Source: Candidatus Daviesbacteria bacterium (GTDB lineage: Bacteria; Patescibacteriota; Microgenomatia; Daviesbacterales; UBA10151). Taken from it: DNA of 36,105 nucleotides. Of this stretch, positions 15,350 through 22,484 are shown one piece after another; position 1 is the stretch's first letter, and each line of letters begins with the position of its first letter. The notes beneath the pieces are model-generated. The model did not search any database, was not told where the DNA came from, and saw nothing but the letters and a program-made list of their open reading frames with translations. Location of the stretch: contig JACPEZ010000012.1 of assembly GCA_016183225.1 (NCBI GenBank), forward strand, positions 1-36,105, read 5' to 3'. A program made the position numbers and the translations under genes.

Positions 15350-16117
15350 TTAGCCTGCCGGTGTAGCATGATCCAACATAGCTCTTGTGAAATCTGGTGT
15401 ATGATGAGTCGCCCCACCGCTTCTAAATCTTGCCATAAATTGATTAAATAACTCCTGCTCGCCACTTTCCCGTAAAGCAAGCGGATTATAAATGAGTACC
15501 GGCTGAACATCATCTATCATTACAGCCAATTCCCTTAATCTCCATCTTCTCATCGTTGCCCCACTACTCACCAGCACCACTGCTGCTTCGGCTCTACCGT
15601 TAAATACCTGTATTTCTTCTTTGCCCTCTACTCGATCTAAAGCTATTTCAATATTTCGATCATTAAACCATTCTTCCGTTAAACCTCGATAAGAAGTAAC
15701 TATACGCTGATTTGCTAAATCTGCCGCGCTTCGATAACCTACAGCTTCTCCAACTAAAATACTCAATCGTGGTGCCGGATGAAACACTTCAAGACGTCCC
15801 AGCTCTTCTATACCTGGCAAAGGATTTCTATCCACTCGGGCAACAGCCAAATATTCAGCAACCCTATCGCTGCCGACAATTCCAGCCACATATATACCGC
15901 TATCCACCTGTCTTAAAACATCAAAAGAGTGTTGGGCCGTCAAGGTTACCGGGGGATCATCAACTTCTAGATATAGATTGCCATTTCTCTTTTGATGGGT
16001 AGGCTGAATACCCTTTTCTCCGAGTGCGTTTATAACACCTCTAAGAATGTGTTTGCCGCTTGGTATTAGCACTCCCAATCGTTCTGGACTTGTACTCATA
16101 TTTTTTCCACTTCCCAT
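15350..16117 (-). CDS. Orphan HisG-like (ATP phosphoribosyltransferase family) protein
   Basis: 255 residues from ATG 16117, or 249 from ATG 16099. The order of motifs follows HisG: LGVLIPSGKH at the N-terminus (PKGRL in HisG), GIYVAGIVGSDRVAEYLA (GxxGxD region), LANQRIVTSYRGLTEEWF (IATxYP region) and AEAAVVLVSSGATMRRWRL, matching the PRPP-binding D-x-V-S-T-G-x-T-L segment; NPLAL follows. HisG condenses ATP with PRPP in the first step of histidine synthesis. Several key positions differ and no other his gene is near, so it may have another role. An inverted repeat and an 11-codon uORF lie just upstream, and the uORF stop overlaps ATG 16099, which favours that start. Confidence 0.7.
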   Translation of the reverse strand: MGSGKNMSTSPERLGVLIPSGKHILRGVINALGEKGIQPTHQKRNGNLYLEVDDPPVTLTAQHSFDVLRQVDSGIYVAGIVGSDRVAEYLAVARVDRNPLPGIEELGRLEVFHPAPRLSILVGEAVGYRSAADLANQRIVTSYRGLTEEWFNDRNIEIALDRVEGKEEIQVFNGRAEAAVVLVSSGATMRRWRLRELAVMIDDVQPVLIYNPLALRESGEQELFNQFMARFRSGGATHHTPDFTRAMLDHATPAG

Positions 16118-16131
16118 AATTCCCTATCCAT
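16096..16131 (-). CDS. 11-codon upstream ORF (possible leader peptide)
   Basis: ATG 16131 lies in the 3-nt loop of the inverted repeat. The peptide would be MDRELWEVEKI, and its TGA overlaps ATG 16099 of the HisG-like gene (ATGA). It holds no His codons, so it is not a classical his attenuator. It may be chance, but the arrangement would couple translation. Confidence 0.3.
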   Translation of the reverse strand: MDRELWEVEKI

Positions 16132-16141
16132 GATAGGGAAT
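16119..16141. promoter_or_regulatory. Inverted repeat in the leader of the HisG-like gene
   Basis: Perfect 10-bp arms (ATTCCCTATC and its complement) around a 3-nt loop, ending 1 nt before ATG 16117. In the mRNA it would fold into a hairpin next to the start; as DNA it could be an operator. Confidence 0.6.
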
Positions 16142-16157
16142 GAAATTAGTTTTTAAA

Positions 16158-16166
16158 ATTATATCA
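16158..16166 (-). promoter_or_regulatory. Extended -10 box of the HisG-like gene
   Basis: TGATATAAT on the minus strand, about 40 nt before the start codon. This unit therefore has a real 5' leader, unlike most units here. Confidence 0.6.
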
Positions 16167-16221
16167 CAACAATACAACAAAAGAAAGATATCAAAAGTGA
16201 CACTTATTAAAAGTCTGTTGT

Positions 16222-17595
16222 CTACCCTAATGATGTACCTACCAATGAATCATAGTTTCCATTTCCGTTTGTATCAATATATTCCCTTGGTATTCGAGAA
16301 TTGAATCCAATAACCCTATCTACAAAACCTCTTTCGTATCTTTCGTGATTTATAGCACTAAGTAATTCCCGTGATAGATCTCCATCCAGTTCTACAAACC
16401 GATCCCAATCTGGTACGCTCATCATTCCGTTTTCACTCATTCTTACTCCTCCTTCTCTTTCCTGATGGTTAGTCCTCCAAACTCCTGCCCATGCATAATG
16501 TTCTAGTATAGCTTTTTTGTCAGGATCAGTTTCTTGGAGGTATTTATCAATACCATTTCTCCATACTGCTAAAGATCTTGCATAAATTAACTGTTTCATA
16601 GAAAAACTAATTACACTTCTTGGCAACTTTGCAATCTCTGTTACTGCAAATAACTCTGCCAATAATTCTTTTATTGCCATATATCTGCCGCCTAAAAGTT
16701 TTATAGTCTCTCCATCAAAAGGCATTTCAGCATGACCAGTTTCATGAGCTGTAAATGCTTTTTTCTTTGCTCTAAGCATTGTTTCTTCCCAGTCTGATAC
16801 TTGCACAACTTGAGGTATGTACAGTCTTACTGCAGGAATATCCACCTCTTTTGTAGATTCATCCATATTATTTGAAAATAGATAACTATCCGCCCCTACT
16901 TGCTTTCTGATATCGTCTTCTGAAGGAATTGTATTACCATTCCAAGATTTATCAACAGTCATTCCGCCTGCTGCCAACATATCACCATAAATTACTCGGA
17001 ATCCAGGAATATTACTTCTGGTAATCTGGTGCGCTAAATCATTGAAATATCTATTTTCTTCAGGTCTTACTCTCTGTAACCATCCTTGCATTACCAGCTT
17101 TAAACCTCTTGGATCTAGATATCTATCCAATAAGCCTACAAACAGGTGATAACGAGGATTTAAACGTGTATTCAATCCTAATATCATTGCTTCGGTAAAT
17201 TTACCTTCCCTTAACGCTAAAGCTCTTGGTCTTAAACTGGCCTCAATTAAATCTTTTTCAGGATCATTGATATCATTAGCCACCCCAACCGCATCTTCCA
17301 TCCTACGGGCTATATCTCTTAAATATCTTCTATACGGCTCTATTTCTCTATATCCATAAACTCTATCTTCACCATTACTTCTAATAATCGTATGCGGAGA
17401 ATCTCCGTTTTCGGGCAAATCATCACCAAGAGTTAAACTTCCGTAAAAACCTTCTGCCCTTTGCGCACGAAAAAAAGCAGTTGCTGACTCTAATGGTCTT
17501 ATTAACGCATCAACCAAAACTTTGTCTTGATCTGGTACAAGACGAAGGGCGCCTTCAAATTTTCTTGCACAATTATTCACTCTTTCTGTTGCCAT
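16222..17595 (-). CDS. M49 (dipeptidyl peptidase III)-like zinc peptidase with HETGH
   Basis: 457 residues, no signal peptide, so probably cytosolic. NPRYHLFVGLLDRYLDPRG (about 146-164) matches the G-P-x-E-x-Y-x-D region of the DPP III family; AAGGMTVDKSWNGNTIPSEDD matches its N-L-P-N region. The zinc site is HETGH at 284-288, with KELLAEL (E310) as the likely third ligand. M49 enzymes normally have HEXXXH; a five-residue HEXXH form is known from Caldithrix abyssi DPP III, so HETGH can be active. The family removes dipeptides from peptide N-termini. It has its own promoter, and a degenerate paralogue lies directly upstream on the same strand. Confidence 0.65.
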   Translation of the reverse strand: MATERVNNCARKFEGALRLVPDQDKVLVDALIRPLESATAFFRAQRAEGFYGSLTLGDDLPENGDSPHTIIRSNGEDRVYGYREIEPYRRYLRDIARRMEDAVGVANDINDPEKDLIEASLRPRALALREGKFTEAMILGLNTRLNPRYHLFVGLLDRYLDPRGLKLVMQGWLQRVRPEENRYFNDLAHQITRSNIPGFRVIYGDMLAAGGMTVDKSWNGNTIPSEDDIRKQVGADSYLFSNNMDESTKEVDIPAVRLYIPQVVQVSDWEETMLRAKKKAFTAHETGHAEMPFDGETIKLLGGRYMAIKELLAELFAVTEIAKLPRSVISFSMKQLIYARSLAVWRNGIDKYLQETDPDKKAILEHYAWAGVWRTNHQEREGGVRMSENGMMSVPDWDRFVELDGDLSRELLSAINHERYERGFVDRVIGFNSRIPREYIDTNGNGNYDSLVGTSLG

Positions 17596-17631
17596 ATTAC
17601 ATCTTCCACTGATTAAGCGGAATTAGGGCTA

Positions 17632-17640
17632 ATTGTAGCA
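17632..17640 (-). promoter_or_regulatory. Extended -10 box of the M49-like gene
   Basis: TGCTACAAT on the minus strand, 36 nt before ATG 17595. No convincing -35 hexamer. The 109 bp between the two M49-like genes hold nothing else I can name. Confidence 0.5.
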
Positions 17641-17704
17641 TAAATGGGGAATAAATGAAAGTTTCCGAATTGTGTAAACACATATGCGACACATTCGTCT
17701 ATAC

Positions 17705-19066
17705 TTAAGGTATAAAGGAGGCAGTCAAAAAGTCTAATTTTTTACCTAATCTTTGATAGATCGAAAGATCAGCGTTTCTTTTGATAAACTGCTGTACCTG
17801 CGAGTAAGAACCGCGTTGGAGAAGAGCAACCAGTTGATAGGCTAATGTTTCAATCTCAAAAAATATTTTGGAAAAATTCGGCCAAGAAACTCCTCCTGCT
17901 TCATGTAGTGCACCATGAGAGAAATATGAATTCAGTAAAATAGAACCTCCCACAATATGATTCTCATTGACTTTATTATTATGTTGATAGATTAACCAAT
18001 CAGTAAACATCCAGACAATATGCATAATAATCATTGCCTCAAGTTTATCTTGAGAGATTAATCCTTTGACCACCAGGTGTTTGCTGTGTTCTAAACCAGA
18101 GGCAAAACTATTCGCCTCATCAATAGGACCATAAAGCTCCTTAAGTCTTTCTCTGCTTCCTGAGAATTTATGAAGCATTCTGCCTAATTCATAAATCAAA
18201 GCATTGAAACTTACGGCTTCATATAACAGTTCTCTTGAATATTTTTGGGCGAAACGTTTCTCGAAAAGTGATTTAAAAATGTAATAGTATAATTTTTTAA
18301 ACCTAAGATCCATTTGTGACTGGTAGATCAAAACCTTGGCTCCGTGTTGCTGCATTACATCTAAATCTGAAGGGAAATGTTCTCTTGAAAAGATGGTATC
18401 TGCCATATAACCCGAGCTAGCAAGACAATTCTCTACAAGTATAGCAACGCCCTTTTTAGGAATGTTCGTTGAATGATATTTTTCAGTACTTAGTTTTGCA
18501 GATGCATAAAGAGTATCTTTTATTTTTTCAGCAAATGCTGTTTTTTCTTTATGTATAATCCCAACATGGGCCTGAAATATTCGTTTTATAAAAAGTATCT
18601 TGTCTAGATATCTTTCAAAAGGCCCTACACTAAAATCTATATTGGAATTTTTAACATTTAACCAAGCAATATCCGCCTCTCTATAACTACCGTCTATTAA
18701 AGATTTTGCCCTGGCTTTTAGGTAGAACCTTAAAGATTTGTTCTTACAAATCCTAGCTGCTTTTTCTATTTTTTTAGAAATTGGTATAAGATACTCTGCG
18801 TATTTCTGATGATAAGGAACAGCTTCCAATTGAACGTTTTTCTTCTCCACAAAGCTAAATGGTGAAAGTATTTCCGGGTCTTTTTTGGCAGCTTCCTCCA
18901 AAACCTTTTTAGAGATCCCTTTGGGATAAAAACCATCTTTAAGTTGGAGCTCATAAACTCTGGCCACTTCTTTTACCACTCCCCCTAGGATGGCTAAAAC
19001 CTTTTTATCATCTTCTGATAATCCGGCGTAAACTTTTTTATCTGGCTTAAACTTCCTGTAAATCAT
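17705..19066 (-). CDS. M49-like protein lacking the zinc-binding histidines
   Basis: 453 residues, paralogous along its length to the HETGH protein downstream: NSNIDFSVGPFERYLDKILF aligns with NPRYHLFVGLLDRYLDPRG, and ASSGYMADTIFSREHFPSDLD with AAGGMTVDKSWNGNTIPSEDD. At the zinc motif it reads YELGR instead of HETGH: both His are gone and the Glu remains; DEANSFASGL replaces the second motif. It should not bind zinc in the usual way and may be a binding partner or pseudoenzyme. The start ATG 19066 overlaps the greA stop by 4 nt, so it is co-transcribed with greA. Confidence 0.6.
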   Translation of the reverse strand: MIYRKFKPDKKVYAGLSEDDKKVLAILGGVVKEVARVYELQLKDGFYPKGISKKVLEEAAKKDPEILSPFSFVEKKNVQLEAVPYHQKYAEYLIPISKKIEKAARICKNKSLRFYLKARAKSLIDGSYREADIAWLNVKNSNIDFSVGPFERYLDKILFIKRIFQAHVGIIHKEKTAFAEKIKDTLYASAKLSTEKYHSTNIPKKGVAILVENCLASSGYMADTIFSREHFPSDLDVMQQHGAKVLIYQSQMDLRFKKLYYYIFKSLFEKRFAQKYSRELLYEAVSFNALIYELGRMLHKFSGSRERLKELYGPIDEANSFASGLEHSKHLVVKGLISQDKLEAMIIMHIVWMFTDWLIYQHNNKVNENHIVGGSILLNSYFSHGALHEAGGVSWPNFSKIFFEIETLAYQLVALLQRGSYSQVQQFIKRNADLSIYQRLGKKLDFLTASFIP

Positions 19067-19548
19067 TTTATCTCCAGTACTTTACACTTATAGCGAACGA
19101 TTGGCGTTGCTACATCCACCTCTTCCCCTTTTTTAGCGCCCAGCAGGGCCATGCCCAAAGGAGACTCGTTGGAAATCCTTTTTTTGGAAGGATCTGCCTC
19201 CACCCTGCCCACAATTTTAAACTCATCAATGCCGTCATCCATTTCTATTTTAACAGTTGACCCAATCACCACAAAATCCGTTGTTTGTTTCTCCGAAATG
19301 ACTCTGGCGTTTTTTAACACTTCTTCCAGCTCGGAAATCCTGTTTTCCATCAGGGATTGCTCTTCCACAGCCGCATCGTATTCTGAATTTTCCGTGATAT
19401 CCCCGTATTCTCTGGCCTGATGAATTCTCTCGGCAATTTGGACTCTTTTGGTTTTTTTAAGATAGTCAAGCTCGACCCTGGCATCTGACAGGCCTTTGGA
19501 GGTCAGATAAGTGTTTTTAGCTTTTTCAACCCTTGGTATTTTTGACAT
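19063..19548 (-). CDS. greA: Transcription elongation factor GreA
   Basis: 161 residues from ATG 19548 (an in-frame TTG at 19554 lies next to the -10 box). It shows the N-terminal coiled coil with TSKGLSDARVELDYLKKTKR and REYGDITENSEYDAAVEEQ, whose acidic tip residues stimulate RNA cleavage by backtracked RNA polymerase, and the C-terminal FKBP-like domain (VIGSTVKIEMDDGIDEFKIV, SPLGMALLGAKKGEEV). The promoter TTGACA-17-TAAAAT ends 6 nt before the ATG. It is the first gene of a two-gene operon with the degenerate M49-like protein. Confidence 0.95.
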   Translation of the reverse strand: MSKIPRVEKAKNTYLTSKGLSDARVELDYLKKTKRVQIAERIHQAREYGDITENSEYDAAVEEQSLMENRISELEEVLKNARVISEKQTTDFVVIGSTVKIEMDDGIDEFKIVGRVEADPSKKRISNESPLGMALLGAKKGEEVDVATPIVRYKCKVLEIK

Positions 19549-19554
19549 CGGCAA

Positions 19555-19583
19555 ATTTTAATTTAAATTCCCGCAAATGTCAA
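19555..19583 (-). promoter_or_regulatory. greA promoter, leaderless geometry
   Basis: TTGACA (19583-19578), 17-bp spacer, TAAAAT (19560-19555), then 6 nt to ATG 19548. The -35 box begins 6 nt after the tRNA gene. Confidence 0.75.
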
Positions 19584-19589
19584 TTAATG

Positions 19590-19663
19590 TAGCGCGTAGG
19601 GGATTTGAACCCCTGATTTGGTCGTTGAGAACGACCCGTCCTGGGCCACTAGACGAACGCGCC
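19590..19663 (-). tRNA. tRNA-Glu (anticodon CTC)
   Basis: A 74-nt cloverleaf on the minus strand. The acceptor stem GGCGCGT pairs with ACGCGCT (one G-U). The anticodon arm GGTCG/CGACC has the loop TTCTCAA (anticodon CTC, bases 19629-19627), and the T arm is AGGGG-TTCAAAT-CCCCT. The D arm GTCTAGTGGCCCAGGAC is typical of tRNA-Glu. CCA is not encoded and must be added. Confidence 0.95.
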
Positions 19664-19674
19664 AATTTATCCGC

Positions 19675-19683
19675 AGTATAGCA
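19675..19683 (-). promoter_or_regulatory. Extended -10 box of the tRNA-Glu gene
   Basis: TGCTATACT on the minus strand, 11 nt before the mature 5' end of the tRNA. Confidence 0.5.
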
Positions 19684-19687
19684 ATTA

Positions 19688-19717
19688 TTGACCTAAATAT
19701 AAAGCTTCTGTTACTCT
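19688..19717 (+). promoter_or_regulatory. Possible promoter of the histidine kinase locus
   Basis: TTGACC (19688-19693), 18-bp spacer, weak -10 TACTCT (19712-19717), 6 nt before ATG 19724. Confidence 0.4.
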
Positions 19718-19723
19718 TAAAAC

Positions 19724-19894
19724 ATGTCAACTGCTCTTTTGATATTGACAGCCATCACGAGTATTGTTGCGGTTGCGGCAGCAATAATTTGGATTTTAAA
19801 CTTAAGGAGGAAGCTGGCTGAAAGCGCCAGAAATGCAGCGCAACCGGGAGCTGACAGGCTACAGCGAAACGGAAATTCAAGGCAGACCAATTGA
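19724..19894 (+). CDS. Membrane-anchor fragment of the histidine kinase, out of frame
   Basis: 56 codons: a hydrophobic helix (LLILTAITSIVAVAAAIIWI) followed by NLRRKLAESARNAAQ, which looks like the N-terminal anchor and linker of a sensor kinase. The frame then runs over the kinase sequence in the wrong frame and stops at 19892-19894. It therefore seems to be the natural N-terminus of the kinase at 19833, separated by a frameshift or by a deletion that is not a multiple of three. The shift zone begins at tandem AGG AGG codons (19805-19810). Confidence 0.5.
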   Translation: MSTALLILTAITSIVAVAAAIIWILNLRRKLAESARNAAQPGADRLQRNGNSRQTN

Positions 19895-20852
19895 TCAGAT
19901 GATTAAACTTTTTAGTGAACAGGAAGAAATTCTACCCAAAACTTATTGCCGGGGCAGTTTCAATAAACCCGTCAAAGTGGTGGGGAAAGAAGGCAAGCAA
20001 ACAAAAGTTAACCTGATGACCACCCAGGCAGAGGGAACAGTCCAAACCAATTTAAGCTGTATTTTAATTTTGCATGATTTATCCAAAGAAGAAGAACTGG
20101 AGCAAATGAAACTGGATTTTGTTTCCATGGCTTCACATGAACTAAAAACCCCTTTAACCAATATCATCGGCTATTTGTCGGTATTTATTGAGGAAAACCG
20201 CCCCAAGCTGACCAAAGAACAGGCAGAACTGCTGGATAGAAGCCTGGTTTCGGCCAGACAACTCCAGGCCCTGGTGGAAAATCTTTTAAGCGTTAACAAA
20301 ATAGAAAGAGAGCAGATGGCTGTCAGTGTGGAACAGGTTGATTTAAACGCTGTTTTGGACAAAGCAGTTGAGGATTTGCAAAATCAGGCTAAACTCAAAA
20401 ATATCATTTTAAACTATACCAAAGATGCGACCCTGCCAAAAGTTATGGCCGATCCTCTGCGCCTGGCCGAGGTGATCAATAACCTGGTGGCCAATGCCAT
20501 CAGTTATACCGGGGCAGGAGGGCGGGTCAGCGTTTACTCAAATAGCGCTCCCAACGAGATCGTCACCACTGTTGAGGATACCGGGGTCGGCATCCCGGCC
20601 GAGGCTATCCCGCACCTGTTTAATAAATTCTTTCGCGTATCCAACACTTTGCAAAAAGGCAGCAAAGGAACCGGTTTGGGGCTTTACATCAGTAAATCCA
20701 TCATTCAAAAATTAAACGGCAGAATCTGGGTAGAATCCGAGCCGGGCAAAGGATCTAAATTCCATTTTAGTTTGCCAATAGTCCAAGAAGCAACTCTTAA
20801 CAGCAACAGATTCGTTTCCGAAGCCATTCAAACAGGGGCTTTGAATTATTGA
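19833..20852 (+). CDS. Sensor histidine kinase with truncated PAS domain
   Basis: 339 residues as listed. It starts in the middle of a PAS domain (NRELTGYSETEIQG at 4-17, the half that normally follows a D-x-x-G-x-I-x-x-x-N segment), then an H box FVSMASHELKTPLTNIIGYL with His102, N box NNLVANAISYTG, G1 DTGVGIP and G2 GSKGTGLGLYI. The kinase core is complete and should autophosphorylate. The membrane anchor lies out of frame upstream. The frame is open back to 19806; an AGGAGG at 19805-19810 stands 7 nt before an in-frame CTG (19818), a possible alternative start. The response regulator follows directly. Confidence 0.8.
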   Translation: MQRNRELTGYSETEIQGRPIDQMIKLFSEQEEILPKTYCRGSFNKPVKVVGKEGKQTKVNLMTTQAEGTVQTNLSCILILHDLSKEEELEQMKLDFVSMASHELKTPLTNIIGYLSVFIEENRPKLTKEQAELLDRSLVSARQLQALVENLLSVNKIEREQMAVSVEQVDLNAVLDKAVEDLQNQAKLKNIILNYTKDATLPKVMADPLRLAEVINNLVANAISYTGAGGRVSVYSNSAPNEIVTTVEDTGVGIPAEAIPHLFNKFFRVSNTLQKGSKGTGLGLYISKSIIQKLNGRIWVESEPGKGSKFHFSLPIVQEATLNSNRFVSEAIQTGALNY

Positions 20853-20869
20853 CTTATCTAATATACAAT
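20841..20869 (+). promoter_or_regulatory. Promoter of the response regulator gene inside the kinase 3' end
   Basis: TTGAAT (20841-20846), 17-bp spacer, TACAAT (20864-20869), then 6 nt to ATG 20876. It lets the regulator and Nudix gene be transcribed without the kinase. Confidence 0.6.
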
Positions 20870-20875
20870 ATGTTA

Positions 20876-21292
20876 ATGGATCCAACAGCAAAAAAAATTT
20901 TACTGGTTGAGGATGAGGATTTTATCAGAGAGCTTTATGTCAGACAACTGACCAAAGCAGGATTCCAGGTTAAAGCCGCTGTGGACGGGCCAAGCGGACT
21001 GGAAATGTTAAAAGCAGAAACTTTTGACCTGTTGCTTTTGGATATCATGCTGCCGGGTATGAATGGTTTGCAGCTTCTGCGGGAGTTTAAAACCCAAAAT
21101 CCTCAATCTCCCATGATCACCATACTTTTAACCAATTTGGGTCAGGAAGCGGTCATTAAAGAAGGATTTGAGCTGGGGGCCCAGGCTTATTTAATTAAGG
21201 CATCCTACACTCCGGATCAGGTGGTTCAAGAAGTAAAAAACGCCCTAATGGGCGGCCAACCCCTCCCTCCCCCAAATCCAACTCAATCATGA
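20876..21292 (+). CDS. Single-domain response regulator (CheY-like receiver)
   Basis: 138 residues, receiver domain only. KKILLVEDEDFIREL carries the acidic pocket; the phosphoacceptor is Asp56 in DLLLLDIMLPGMNG, and the conserved Lys is in AYLIKASYTP. No DNA-binding output domain follows, only a Pro-rich tail, so it acts by protein contact. It is probably the partner of the kinase just upstream. I chose ATG 20876 because the -10 box TACAAT ends exactly 6 nt before it; longer starts (TTG 20849, ATG 20870) lie inside or against the promoter. Confidence 0.9.
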   Translation: MDPTAKKILLVEDEDFIRELYVRQLTKAGFQVKAAVDGPSGLEMLKAETFDLLLLDIMLPGMNGLQLLREFKTQNPQSPMITILLTNLGQEAVIKEGFELGAQAYLIKASYTPDQVVQEVKNALMGGQPLPPPNPTQS

Positions 21293-21813
21293 TTCGGCGA
21301 ATTGGTGAAGAAGTCATTTTCAAAACGAAACTTTTTACCATCAAAGATATAGACATTGCATTTAACCAAAAAAGGGTTACTTATCAGATTTTGGAAAAAA
21401 GAGATACAGCATTAATTGTACCAATAAATGAAAAAGGTGAATTAATCCTAGTTAGAGAATATTTCTATGCAATTGATGAATACCAGCTAGGTCTACCAAA
21501 AGGGAAAATTGAGGAAGGACATGATGATTTAACAACTGCCAATAAGGAGTTACAAGAAGAAACAGGACTTAAGGCCGGAAAACTAGATAAACTTGGAGTA
21601 TTAACTATGTCTCCTGGATATTTAACTCAAAGAACTCATGTATTTTTGGCCCAAGTTTTAACAACCAGCAAATTGGAAGGTGACGAGGAATATGAATTGG
21701 AAATTATTAAATATCCCTTTGGTAAATTTGAGAAACTGATAGATGCAGGTAAACTTACTGAAGCTAGAATGATAGCGGCTTTATATCTTGCAAAAAGATT
21801 CCTGGAGAAATAA
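21289..21813 (+). CDS. Nudix hydrolase, ADP-ribose pyrophosphatase-like
   Basis: 174 residues. The start overlaps the response regulator stop by 4 nt (ATGA). QLGLPKGKIEEG and the Nudix box at 72-94 (ending KELQEETGL) are typical of the ADP-ribose/nucleoside-diphosphate sugar pyrophosphatase branch, which hydrolyses X-linked nucleoside diphosphates with Mg2+. The box departs from G-x5-E-x7-R-E-U-x-E-E-x-G-U: the first Glu is His78 and the Arg is Lys86, while the metal-binding E87, E90 and E91 remain. The MSPGYLTQRTHVFLA segment supports the ADP-ribose type. Confidence 0.85.
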   Translation: MIRRIGEEVIFKTKLFTIKDIDIAFNQKRVTYQILEKRDTALIVPINEKGELILVREYFYAIDEYQLGLPKGKIEEGHDDLTTANKELQEETGLKAGKLDKLGVLTMSPGYLTQRTHVFLAQVLTTSKLEGDEEYELEIIKYPFGKFEKLIDAGKLTEARMIAALYLAKRFLEK

Positions 21814-21820
21814 TCTATGA

Positions 21821-21848
21821 ATATACACCTATACATATAAGTGTATAT
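21821..21848. promoter_or_regulatory. Palindrome, downstream copy flanking the TrpR-like gene
   Basis: The core 21823-21846 is identical to the upstream palindrome except for one base (ACACCTATA instead of ACACTTATA). The symmetry extends by 2 bp on each side. It lies between the convergent ends of the Nudix and TrpR-like genes and could be a second operator. Confidence 0.7.
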
Positions 21849-21859
21849 TATTCTCACTA

Positions 21860-22405
21860 TTAACCCTTTCTCTTTTTAAGTTTTCTAAAATCCTCATTAA
21901 TTTCTTCTTTTAATTCTCGATCTATGGCATTTTTTTCTTTCATACTGACTAAGAATTTTTTTAGATTTTTATCTTCTTTTTTCTTTGAAGCGGAAGAAAG
22001 ATAATAAGCCAATATGTCAGGCAGGCCGTAGCCCACTCCCGGAGTTTTCCTAGGAATAGAAACTTGCTTTCTTTCCGGCAGCCGGCGGATAACTTTTTTC
22101 AGTCCATCTCCTGCATTATCTAGCCAGATCCTCACCTTAGTTACCGTAGCAAAACTGCAATGAAGTTCCGAAACTATATCTTCGTGCTTATATCCGGTTA
22201 AAAGAAACTTGGCAATACGCAACCTCTTGGCCAAGATTTTTACTTCATCTTCTGTTAATAAATCCTGAATGAATAAAGCCGCGTCCAAAGGCTTGTTAGC
22301 CAAAGCAAAAGCATTGATTAAATCAAAAACTAAATCCTGCTGCTGGGTGTAAGAAAATTTATCCAACCGTTTCTCTTTATAATTGAAATAATTAAACTTC
22401 CCCAT
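21860..22405 (-). CDS. TrpR/YerC-like transcriptional regulator
   Basis: 181 residues. The middle (LTEDEVKILAKRLRIAKFLL, then GYKHEDIVSELHCSFATVTKVRIWL) is the TrpR/YerC helix-turn-helix domain (PF01371 type); a basic, Lys-rich C-terminal extension of about 70 residues follows, absent in E. coli TrpR. TrpR-like proteins are small dimeric DNA-binding repressors; YerC-type members have no established ligand. The gene is bracketed by two nearly identical 24-bp palindromes, the upstream one covering its own promoter region, which strongly suggests autoregulation. Confidence 0.85.
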   Translation of the reverse strand: MGKFNYFNYKEKRLDKFSYTQQQDLVFDLINAFALANKPLDAALFIQDLLTEDEVKILAKRLRIAKFLLTGYKHEDIVSELHCSFATVTKVRIWLDNAGDGLKKVIRRLPERKQVSIPRKTPGVGYGLPDILAYYLSSASKKKEDKNLKKFLVSMKEKNAIDRELKEEINEDFRKLKKRKG

Positions 22406-22410
22406 TATTT

Positions 22411-22434
22411 ATACACTTATACATATAAGTGTAT
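22411..22434. promoter_or_regulatory. 24-bp palindromic operator upstream of the TrpR-like gene
   Basis: Perfect 11-bp arms (ATACACTTATA and its complement) around CA, ending 6 nt before ATG 22405. On the minus strand it contains TATAAG and TATAAA -10-like boxes, so a bound dimer would block transcription. Confidence 0.75.
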
Positions 22435-22484
22435 GATGCAATAAACAATTTATCAATTATCAATGTGAAAATAAAACCTAGAAG

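Noticed and set aside
19618..19821. 67-codon plus-strand ORF
   Set aside because: It runs through the antisense of tRNA-Glu and ends in the anchor region of the kinase; no start signal.
20849..20875. Longer response regulator starting at TTG 20849 or ATG 20870
   Set aside because: Those codons lie inside or directly against the promoter; ATG 20876 sits 6 nt after the -10 box and begins the receiver domain properly.
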